From Clostridium sp. AM58-1XD (GTDB lineage Bacteria; Bacillota; Clostridia; Lachnospirales; Lachnospiraceae): a DNA stretch of 64,000 nucleotides. A model generated the notes under the pieces. That model made no database searches, had not been told where the DNA came from, and saw nothing but the letters and a program-made list of their open reading frames with translations. The stretch covers positions 155,615 to 219,614 of the forward strand of contig NZ_QSDR01000001.1 of assembly GCF_003464085.1 (NCBI RefSeq). Direction: 5' to 3'. A program made the position numbers and the translations under genes. Below are positions 54,386-63,327 of the stretch, in pieces; positions within the stretch are counted from its first letter, which is position 1; every line of letters starts with the position of its first letter.

Positions 54386-55813
54386 ATGTATTTATACAAA
54401 ATATTCCGGTCCCAGACGGGGACCGGATGGTGTTATGATGCGGTGACCAACCGAATGGCCGGACTAAAAGGTATGGAAGATATGGAAACCACAAAAACCA
54501 TAGAAACCACAGAAGGAAAGGGAGAGGTGAAACCATCTTGCACAGCTCCTTCTGTCCTGCATATCTATTTGAAAGATCATGGCTTGATTAAAGAGACGAG
54601 TGTGATGAAGATGGAGTACAGGGCCGGGTGGGAAGAATACTGCAGGACGCTTTCCTGCGGAGCCTCCAGGCTGACTCTGGAATTGACAAGACGATGCAAT
54701 ATGAGGTGTTCCTACTGCATTTATTCAGGCAGATATGAGAGGGAAAGAACCCATCAGGACATGGCAATGCCTTTGGAGACGGCGAAGAAAGCGGTGCGTC
54801 TCTTTGCAGAACATTCGACAGCCGTAAAGGCGGTATGCATCAGCTTTTACGGCGGCGAGGCGCTGCTGGAATTTGAAAAGATCAGGAAAATTGTTTCTTA
54901 CGCAGAAAAAGTATTTGGAGACAGAGCAGTGTACTTTCATATAGCGACAAACGGCGCGGCCCTGACGGAAGAGGTAAACCACTGGCTGGCTGAAAACCGG
55001 TCGGTCATGGTTGACGTTACGGTAAATGGATACAGCCACGACCGGTACAGAAAATTTCCTGACGGAAGGGGAAGTCTTGACATAATTATGGGAAACCTTA
55101 TGAAATTAAAAAAGAGTTTTCCGGAGGTATATTCCAGGCAGGTAAACTTTATCTGTAACTATGCCGGAGGAAGGGAACTCGAGCAGCTGAGAGCGTATTA
55201 TGAACATGTGCTGAGTCGTCCGCCTGCATTGATTACAGGCATCGAACGGGAAGGCGGGGACGAATATATCCGCTGTCTGGGGCAGGGCCGGGAAGAGAGC
55301 GGTCAGGAAATATATGAAAAGCTGCGCCGCGCTTACATATATGAAGAGGACGCGTTCCTGCGCTCATTGTTTGATTCAGAGATGACAGTTATTCACAAGA
55401 GAAGCCCGGAACAGCTGACGGGACACATGGAGATTGAAAACTGCTGTTTTCCGTTTCTGACCAACATCTTCGTGCAGGCAGACGGAAGGCTGAACCTATG
55501 CGAAAAAGCGCCTTATGATATGGATATGGGCAGTGTGGATACAGGCTTTGACATGGCGAAAACAAAAGGGCTTATGGCGGAATATCTGAGCGTGCGAAAT
55601 GCCAGATGTCCGGGCTGCTGGGCCCAGCGGTTTTGCACTATATGTTTTAAAGATATCACGGCAGACGGGAGCAGCGATCAGGGGAGCATGGACGAAAAAT
55701 GTAAACTCATGCGGGACAGGATCAGAGACAATCTGGCGCTTTACTGCACGGCGGCAGAGGAGGCCCCGGATAAGATAAAGCGGTACGGCCGGATGGAAGC
55801 AGCGGCTGTATGA
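54386..55813 (+). CDS. Radical SAM/SPASM peptide-maturase-like enzyme
   Basis: 475 aa. N-terminal MYLYKIFRSQTGTGWCYDAVTNRM resembles the RRE-like leader-binding start of peptide maturases. The 4Fe-4S SAM motif is CNMRCSYC (Cys about 114, 118, 121). The C-terminal SPASM/twitch region has ENCCFPF, GRLNLCEKAPYD, then CPGCWAQRFCTIC and MDEKC, the usual auxiliary-cluster pattern Cx2Cx5Cx2C. Enzymes of this class install thioether or C-C links on Cys or Tyr of precursor peptides. Start ATG 54386 has AGGAGG eight bases upstream. The adjacent Cys/Tyr peptide at 54018 is the likely substrate. Confidence 0.85.
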   Translation: MYLYKIFRSQTGTGWCYDAVTNRMAGLKGMEDMETTKTIETTEGKGEVKPSCTAPSVLHIYLKDHGLIKETSVMKMEYRAGWEEYCRTLSCGASRLTLELTRRCNMRCSYCIYSGRYERERTHQDMAMPLETAKKAVRLFAEHSTAVKAVCISFYGGEALLEFEKIRKIVSYAEKVFGDRAVYFHIATNGAALTEEVNHWLAENRSVMVDVTVNGYSHDRYRKFPDGRGSLDIIMGNLMKLKKSFPEVYSRQVNFICNYAGGRELEQLRAYYEHVLSRPPALITGIEREGGDEYIRCLGQGREESGQEIYEKLRRAYIYEEDAFLRSLFDSEMTVIHKRSPEQLTGHMEIENCCFPFLTNIFVQADGRLNLCEKAPYDMDMGSVDTGFDMAKTKGLMAEYLSVRNARCPGCWAQRFCTICFKDITADGSSDQGSMDEKCKLMRDRIRDNLALYCTAAEEAPDKIKRYGRMEAAAV

Positions 55814-55838
55814 CAGTATAAAGAAAGAGGTGGAGTGT

Positions 55839-56624
55839 ATGGTATCATCGGCATTAAGCAAGGTATTAATAAAAGAGGCAGCTCCTGTTGCGGAGGCAAT
55901 AAAGAAAAATCTGAAGTCAGCCTTGGGTGAGGTTTCAGAAAATGTCAGGAATCCATTATCCATAGAAGGATTCGCAGAGGCGGCGAGGAACAGAGTTGAC
56001 CATGCTGTGGCGTTGGAGAGAAATCCTTCGAAACTGTGCAGGGACATTTCCCACAGGCTGCTGGAGAACTACGAGGCATTCGGTCCTGCGGCATGGCAGA
56101 GGGCGGATGTTCAGGGGCGGCAGGTCATGATGGGCCGGATGCTGAAGATATTCGGCGAGGAACTGGAGCTTCCTCGGGAAGTTCAGAAGAGGCTGACTCT
56201 GGAAACGGCGGTCCTGGACGAAAGAACTCTGGGAGCGACCAATCTTTTTGTACGGTTGGAAAAGGGAGGAGAGCTGGTAGTAGATGAGAGGGTGAATCCG
56301 ACCATCACACTGAACAGCGCCCTGTTGTCTGAGGGAGCCACCTTTGACCAGGCGATGGAAACCCTGTTTCATGAATCCCTCCACGTGCTGCAGCAGTCTT
56401 CTGTGACGGAATCAGGCGGCAGAATTCTGGAATCGGCTCATCAGGAACTGTGGCGCAATGAAATCGAGGAGGCATGCAGGACGAATATGGGCAACGTGGC
56501 GGGACAGAACTTTGAAGAGTATATAACGAGTGAGATGGAAGCATATCCTCATGCATATGATGATTATCTGGTAGAGGTATACAATGCATGCCTGGGCGAA
56601 AAACTGAGAGGTATTATGGCCTGA
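55839..56624 (+). CDS. HExxH zinc metallopeptidase-like protein
   Basis: 261 aa. HESLHVLQQ at residues 178-186 gives the HExxH zinc site, and EMEAYPHAYD about 45 residues on supplies a Glu/His-rich third-ligand candidate, as in many gluzincin-like toxin or leader peptidases. The N-terminal half is helical with no signal peptide, and a small hydrophobic ALSKVLIKEAAPVAEAI start is present. ATG 55839 with AAAGAGGTGG is preferred to a GTG nine bases earlier. Lying directly after the radical SAM gene, it may cut the peptide leader; as an alternative it could be an effector that recalls injection-system cargo. Confidence 0.65.
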   Translation: MVSSALSKVLIKEAAPVAEAIKKNLKSALGEVSENVRNPLSIEGFAEAARNRVDHAVALERNPSKLCRDISHRLLENYEAFGPAAWQRADVQGRQVMMGRMLKIFGEELELPREVQKRLTLETAVLDERTLGATNLFVRLEKGGELVVDERVNPTITLNSALLSEGATFDQAMETLFHESLHVLQQSSVTESGGRILESAHQELWRNEIEEACRTNMGNVAGQNFEEYITSEMEAYPHAYDDYLVEVYNACLGEKLRGIMA

Positions 56625-56637
56625 CGGGAGGAACGGT

Positions 56638-57552
56638 ATGGTTGGAAAAATAATTTACGATAAAAATCTTATGAAACGGCCGTCGCTCAAAGGCTGGGAC
56701 CTGACAGAGTACAGCGTGGAAGAGCTGACGATAGATCATTCCCTTGCCCTGGGGAATGCAGACAGAGCGGTGTATTTTCTTTCCCTGTCCAGTGGAGGCT
56801 TGAGATATCAGATTGATTTTATAAAAGAAAATAAGGGAGTGGGACAGTGGTTCATCGCAGCCTATGATGGCAATTCCAGAACGGTTACGCGTCTAAAGGA
56901 TATTCTGGGCGATGTGGATTCTCCTTTGGAAATTATTCAGATGAAGGGAGATGGGATGGAGAAGTTAAAAAGCGCGATAGAAAGCCATCCTGTCATTCGG
57001 AGGAAGACCTGCCTGATCTATTCGAAACGCCCCTATACGGGCAAAAAGACATTGGCCGCCCTGCTGGCGGAAAAATGTCTCGGATGGCAGTTTCCTGTCG
57101 CAGAAGGTGACGAAGCCGTATTAGAACAGGAGAGCAGGGATGTGGAGAAGCTTATCGTTATGGGCAGAAGCCTGCAGGATTTTTCACTGGCTCATCCGGC
57201 TGTGTGGGATGGAACCGTCATATTATGGTACAACAGAATGGACCTGGATCTCCAGCGGTGCCGGGACGAGAAAAGCCTGTGGCAGGGCATACGGCAGGTG
57301 ATGGGGCTGAGAGACTGGATTCTGCCGGAGAAATATCCACATTTTTACACAGGCAGCGCGCTCTACGAAAGCTGGAGGACGGCCGTCCGGTTGGACGAGA
57401 CCTACGTGAATACCCTTCTGGTGGATGAGCGGTTCGTGATGTGGGACGACTACGGCCTTCCGCAGGTCAGACCAGAATACGCGCCGGCGGCGGCCGCCCG
57501 GTTTCTGGAAGCGCTGTGTTCCGCCGACCGGCTGTCGGAAAGCTTTGTTTAA
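56638..57552 (+). CDS. Hypothetical protein with degenerate P-loop-like segment
   Basis: 304 aa, family not recognised. IYSKRPYTGKKTLAALLAEKC (about residues 125-145) reads like a worn P-loop (GxxxxGKK instead of GKT/S), suggesting a P-loop NTPase relative that may no longer hydrolyse. The N-terminus (IIYDKNLMKRPSLKGWDLTEYS) and the C-terminus (ALYESWRTAVRLDETYVNTLLVDERFVMWDDYGLP) carry no known motifs. It lies 13 bases after the metallopeptidase and 27 bases before the dynamin-like gene, inside the operon, so it may be an adaptor for the GTPases. Intact frame. Confidence 0.55.
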   Translation: MVGKIIYDKNLMKRPSLKGWDLTEYSVEELTIDHSLALGNADRAVYFLSLSSGGLRYQIDFIKENKGVGQWFIAAYDGNSRTVTRLKDILGDVDSPLEIIQMKGDGMEKLKSAIESHPVIRRKTCLIYSKRPYTGKKTLAALLAEKCLGWQFPVAEGDEAVLEQESRDVEKLIVMGRSLQDFSLAHPAVWDGTVILWYNRMDLDLQRCRDEKSLWQGIRQVMGLRDWILPEKYPHFYTGSALYESWRTAVRLDETYVNTLLVDERFVMWDDYGLPQVRPEYAPAAAARFLEALCSADRLSESFV

Positions 57553-57579
57553 TATATTGTATGTGTTAAAGGAGAACGT

Positions 57580-60236
57580 ATGATGAAAGAGAATATGACC
57601 ATGGACAACATGGAAAATGATATCAGGGATCATGGGAACGCCCTGTACACAGTTCCCCGTCTGCACTTTGAGCAGATGGAAAAGATATTAAATGAATCAT
57701 TAAAAGGAATCCCATCCGGTATGCGGTATAAAGGGCTGATGAACGAGATGGGAAGCTTCCATTTTTCACTGGCTGTTTCCGGAACGCAGTCCTGTGGAAA
57801 ATCCACCCTTTATAACGTAATTCTGGGATATCCTATCCTGCCTGTATGCCAGACGGCCACCACTTCTTATTCGGTGGAGATCCTGTATGGAGATCCGGTT
57901 AAAATCACGGTGCTCTATGAGACTGAAGAAAAGGGGATGGTCAGGGAAAAGGAAATCAGCCTGATCATAACGGAGAGCTTCAGCCCCGTTATTTTCCAAA
58001 AACTGAAGGACTACGCATGCTTCTGTCTGAATAAAAGCGTGATGGGGATTGAGAGCCTCCAGTATTTCTGCGATAAATCAGTTACAGAAGGCGAAGAAGT
58101 GATCTATGGGGCGGATCTGGATTTGAATGTAGGCGACCCGCGCCATACGGCAGTACTCCTGATGATCCTATTGGATACGTATGTAGGCAGAACAATGAGA
58201 ATCCTTCGGAAATTGAACTTGCAGTGCTGAAACAGAGAGGAGAGCTGTTCCGCCTGCTCAAGATTCCGGAGGAATGCCAGAATTATTCATTAAAGCTTTA
58301 CTGGAACCATCCGGCTCTCAAGTCCGGCCTCCATCTCATCGACCTTCCGGGCCTGGATTCCGCCGTGAGAACGGCGAAAAAAGCCGGAAAGGTTCTGAAA
58401 TCCCATGATGAAATTACTCTTGGGTACGTGCAGAAGGCTGATGCGGTCATGATGATCTTTACGCCGGAAGTCCAGGCCGGGAAAATTCCCGATCTACTGG
58501 AAGTGATTCTCACCGGAGAGCGGATGAAAGAGATCGCAAATAAGGACAGCCGTATTATTCCCGTTATTAATAAAGCAGACATGGTCACCAATATTAAATC
58601 TTCTACGAATGTGATACAGGGAATCCTGTACGATCTGAATGTGCCGTATGTATATCCGGTGGCTTCTATGTACGGGGACTATCTTCACATGAAAAACGGC
58701 TTTCCATTTGAGAGAACCGTATATTACCAGAACCAGCTGAGGGATGATGAGGATCTGGCAGGCGATGAGGAGATGAAGCTCCTGTACAAAAAGAAGCTGA
58801 AGAATAATTACGGCCGCATGTTCGCCTATTTTGGAGCCGACGGGGAAAAACAGTCGATCAATCTGGAAGGCTTTGTAAATATGATTACAAGGGATTATGT
58901 CGATAAGATGCGCTGCCTGAAAGGTTTGGAGCTTCTGAACGCCGGACTGGAAAATTATCATATGGTGATTACAAACATCGTCACCAGGCTGGAAATTCTC
59001 AAGTATATCAGGCAGAGCGGAGACGGTCTGGCGGAGACGATGATCAGGACGATCGATGAGACGGGAGGAAAACTGGTCGAGGAGTTCAGCACCGAATTCA
59101 CCGCGGCGAATGACGAAATGATCGCTGAACTGAACAGGAAGGATAAGGATATCGACCGGTCAAAGGATGAATATATAAAAGGAATCGACGATGTTGAGAA
59201 AAAGGTATCCGGTATTATTAAAGATAAAATCGGCCGTATGCAGAAGGATTTCTTCGGCCATATGGTAATCGATAAGGACGGCAACGACAAGGCGAAGTCA
59301 AATTACAGAATCTATAACGATATGAAAAACGAGCTTCAGAACTTTTCCGTCCGTGATTATTTAAAGAAAAGTAACGATCAGTTTAAAACGACCACGGGGG
59401 ATATCCACAAGAGCTACAAAAATAAAATCGCCGACCTGTGTGGTATGTATAATTCGTTTGCAGAAACGTTCCGGCAGGATATGGACAAGAGCTATGCCGC
59501 CATTTTAAAGGCCATGAAGGAAAAAGGAATTACGGAAGAAGAGTTTGAGAAACACTTTAAGCCTTTGTATAACCAGCTCAAGGAGATGGTCTGCGTCCAG
59601 GTGGCTGCATATGTAAACGGCGCCGCGTCCAGCCTGGCGGCGGATCAGAAGATGGAGAAGGCTCAGAATGCGGCCGCCGACCAGCTGGCCTCCTATAATC
59701 TGGCTGTAGAAAAGCTGTATCAGGAAGCTTTTACAAAATACATCGGTTCCGCAATGGGTAAGACATTCTTTGTGGAAAAGGATTTCTTTAACTACAAGGG
59801 AATTATCAGCAATGTGGACGATCCGTTTTTCAGTAAAGAAACGCTCGGGCTGATGGCTGGAAAGGTTAATGATATCTATGACGATTACAAGAACGGTGAT
59901 AAAGGGGTAAAATCCTCCTTAAACAGGATCAAGGATGAGTACACCATGGATATGAAGAAGGATTTTGTTAATAATATGCGGAACCTGAATACATATATCC
60001 AGCATACGGTCCAGGCAGGAGTAATCAACATAGACAGCCAGATCGACGAGATGGTAATGAGAATGAAAGATTTCGGCAACAGGATCAGCAGGCTGAAAGA
60101 CGAAGTTCTGCCGGCATTGGACGCAATGAAGAAGGAGAGCTGGGCGGAAAAAGACGTAAAGGCCGTCCTGGCCGGATTCGTTAAGATCGAAGATACGGTG
60201 AACAACAGGAATGCTGATAGGGAGTCAGGGAGGTGA
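57580..60236 (+). CDS. Dynamin-like GTPase (first of two; one frame break)
   Basis: About 885 aa when restored. G1 is SGTQSCGKSTLYNV (about 68-79), the G2 Thr region is CQTATTSYSVEIL, G3 DLPGLDSA, G4 NKADMV. The long helical middle and stalk (about 330-880) include DKSYAAILKAMKEKG and a coiled C-terminus. Breaks near 58188; adding one C gives GQNNENPSEIELAVLKQRG, matching VGQDAG at the same place in the second GTPase. RBS AAGGAG before ATG 57580. Bacterial dynamins reshape or repair membranes and some protect against phage. Paired with HerA and a paralogue, it probably forms a heteromeric membrane complex. Confidence 0.85.
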
Positions 60237-60240
60237 GTCC

Positions 60241-63200
60241 ATGTACGATGACATTTCAAAACAGAAATACCATATAGAAAATGAGGTCCTGGATGAACTT
60301 CAGTCTCTCTTTTCCCATTACCGCACGCTGGACCGGTCGCCGGACGACATTACAGGCGGGAAGGCAGAAGAGACCGTAAGAGAGACGCTGGAAGAGATAA
60401 ACAGGCTCCCGGAAGGCAGAATCGGTCTGGAAGACATGGAGCTCTGCAGCCTCCGCATGCTGGGCAGGTCGTCTGAAAGAGACGACAAAAAGGAAAAAAC
60501 AGCACAGCTGGGCGCAGCCAGATCCATAGCCTCATTAGGCCGCTCCTTTTCTCTGTCTTACATAGTGACGGAAAGAGGGGAAAGCATGTGCAGGATAGGA
60601 CTTTCCGGAAAAAATGCGGAAAGGATAATCGGAAGCAGTCTGCGGGGGGCGTTCGGACAGGTTAAACTGGAGCCGGCGGAGCAGACGGAAAAAAAGGGGG
60701 CAGAATATACTGCCATTGCCCGCTGCCGCCTGGCATATCAGGACAGAAACGCCATGGAGCAACAGGATTCATCGGAACTTATGGAAAGCGTGATTGACGC
60801 AGCGGCCGCCGCCCTGCCGGATGATCCCTGTTCCCTTGAGATCCGGTTTGACCCGCTGGACATCCGGTGGGTGGAAGAGAGGGAACGGGAACTCAGAAGG
60901 CTGCAGGACATTTTAAATGAATACGCCCAGACCTCATGGCAGGTTTCCGCCAACACGGGAGCCAATGTAAACGTAAGCGAGGGGCTTCCAAGACAGGTGG
61001 TGGAGAACCTGCAGGGCCGGACGAACCAGTCGGACAGCAGCGGGATCAGCGTATCCCTGTCGGCCTCTCTCCGGCAGTCCCTTGCGGAAGCGGCGGCCAA
61101 CGAAGCTGGTTACCGCCTGGAGCAGATGAATCATATAAAAAGGAGCGGAGGATGGTCGGTTACAGTTACGGCAAAAGCGGAGGACGAGGGAGTACTGGAA
61201 GCGTTGGAAGCGGCGGCCTCGGGAGCTTTTTTCCTTTCCGGTCTGTCTGTGACATGGGATCGTATAAAACCGTACCGCCGGACGGAGGCATCCGCGATAC
61301 TGGAAGGGGACAGGATACACAGCATGTTCCGGCTGCCGGAACATCATTTTCCAGGCTTTCAGCGAATTGAAAACCGCGGCTTCGCTCTGGAGGCTCCAAC
61401 GTTGAAAGAGGGAGACAGGGGAGTGGAAATCGGCAGGGTCATGTGGAATGAGAAAAGAACGGCCCGTTCATTTGCCCTCTCCCTGTCTGAACTCAACAGG
61501 CATGCATTCATCTGCGGAATGACCGGCTCAGGAAAAACGAATACGGTATGCGGCCTGCTGGAACAGCTGGACCTGCCGTTTTTGGTAATCGAACCGGTGA
61601 AAGGGGAATACAGATCGCTGGGGCTTCCCGATACGGAGGTCTATACGATGGAGGCGGAGACGGAAGAAACGCTTTCCATCAACCTTTCTGGTTCCCCTAT
61701 GGAAGCAATCTGAGGTACCATATTGACAGCCTGAGGACGATCATCTCGTCTGCATTTGACCTCTACGCGGCCATGCCGGACATCCTGCAGCAGTGCCTGG
61801 TCCGTATTTACGTAAATATGGGCTGGGATCTGGTCACCAGCAGAAATATTTATCAGGGGAAGCTGCCCGAGGATATGATGTATCCAACCTTCAGCGAGCT
61901 GTGCGACGAAATCGAACGGTATGTGGAATCCAGCGATTTCGAAGGGGAAGCCAGGGGCAACTATAAAGGAGCCATGCTTTCCAGACTGCAGTCCTTTACG
62001 ACGGGATCGAAGGGCCTGCTGCTCAATACGAGCAGAAGTACGCCGGTGAAACGGTGGTTCACCTCACGGAAAAACGTGATTATCGAGTTGGACGCCCTGG
62101 CGGAAGATGCGGATAAATGTATCGTGATGGGTACGCTCCTCACTCAATATTTTCAGTATATCAAGTGCTGCGTTCCAGGTACGGACCATCACCGGATGAG
62201 GCATATGATCGTGCTGGAGGAGGCCCACCATCTTTTTATGGAAGATACGGAATCGTCCAATGGCAGCAGCGCAAGAAAGCAGATGGTCGAGACTTTGAAT
62301 AACATGCTGGCGGAGATCCGGGAATACGGGGAAGGCGTGATTATCGTGGACCAGAGTCCGTCCCGCGTATCGGAAGGCATTATAAAAAATACGGGAACTA
62401 AGATCGTTCACCGTGTGGATTCTGGCAGAGACATGGAAATGATGCGGTCTGCGCTGCTGCTGGAAGATAAGGACAAAGTGACGGCCGCCCTGGAACGGGG
62501 AACAGCTCTCGTCAGGTATGGAGAGATGGAGGCGCCGATTAAAATTGCGGTAAATCTCTGCAGCAGGAAGGAAGCGTTTGTCCTTGAAAAATTAAAGGAT
62601 GAAAAGGATGAAAAGACTTTTTCTATAAGAAGCGCCGTAGACACCATGCTTCTCAACCCAGCCCTATGCAAAGAGCTGAAAGCAGTCTGTGGAAAATTTG
62701 TCTTACAGGCATTTTTTGACGGGCTGCCAGGCATCCGGGAAGGCATGAAGATTCTTTGGCGACGCTGTGACCTTCTGATTTCCAGCCACGGATACCAGGA
62801 GCTCGCCGTTGTATGCGGCAGCGGCAGAATCACAGCGGTGCTCGTGTCTTATGGGGTATCGAAATTTCTGGCAGATGAGTATCCGGAACAGTACTTTTTC
62901 CACAAAATTGCCCTCATGTACATCAGGAGGCTGATCGACCTGGAAACGGCGCCTGGGCATCAAATTACAGGAAATGAGTTCCAGATGTTTGCCGATTTCC
63001 GGACAGTCCAGATTCACGACAGGCTGGCGTCCATTTATGCATACAGCCAGGACCCCGCTATCTGTGACATAGTTGGCGGGTGCAGAGAGATGACGATGTA
63101 CTGTGGAATTCTGAGAGACGTCATATCCGGGTTGAGGGCAAAGAACAGCCTCGGTCATGGGCGGCACAAGGGAAGGAAGAGGAACTGAACGAAGCGGTGG

Positions 63201-63304
63201 ACAGGCAGCTTGGGAAGATTTTTTATAAAATGCCGGAGGAACCTGTAGTTATGATCCTGAAAAGTTACGTTATGCAGTATCTGAGCGCATGGACGGGAGC
63301 ATAG
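60241..63304 (+). CDS. HerA-like DUF87 ATPase (two frame breaks)
   Basis: About 1,021 aa when restored. The N-terminal 400 residues are helical and unusual for HerA, with a beta-rich segment (QVSANTGANVNVSEG). Then FICGMTGSGKTNTVCGLL (Walker A, about residue 425), the conserved INPFWFPYGSNLRYHIDSLRTIISSAFDLY, and Walker B MIVLEEAHHLF with GVIIVDQSPSRVSEGIIKNTGTKIVHR (sensor and Arg-finger region). Breaks near 61684 (adding C gives INPFWFP) and 63152 (gives NSLRSWAAQGK, joining to AVDRQLGKIF). HerA ATPases are hexameric pumps for DNA, often partnered with a nuclease; none is seen here. It sits between two dynamin-like GTPases. AGGGAGGTGA site before ATG 60241. Confidence 0.85.
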
Positions 63305-63327
63305 AAGAGAGCAGAGATGGTGAGCGT

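Noticed and set aside
50068..56624. Full extracellular contractile injection system
   Set aside because: Only a cargo-like leader and an HExxH protein are seen; no sheath, tube, baseplate or AAA ATPase of that type is present.
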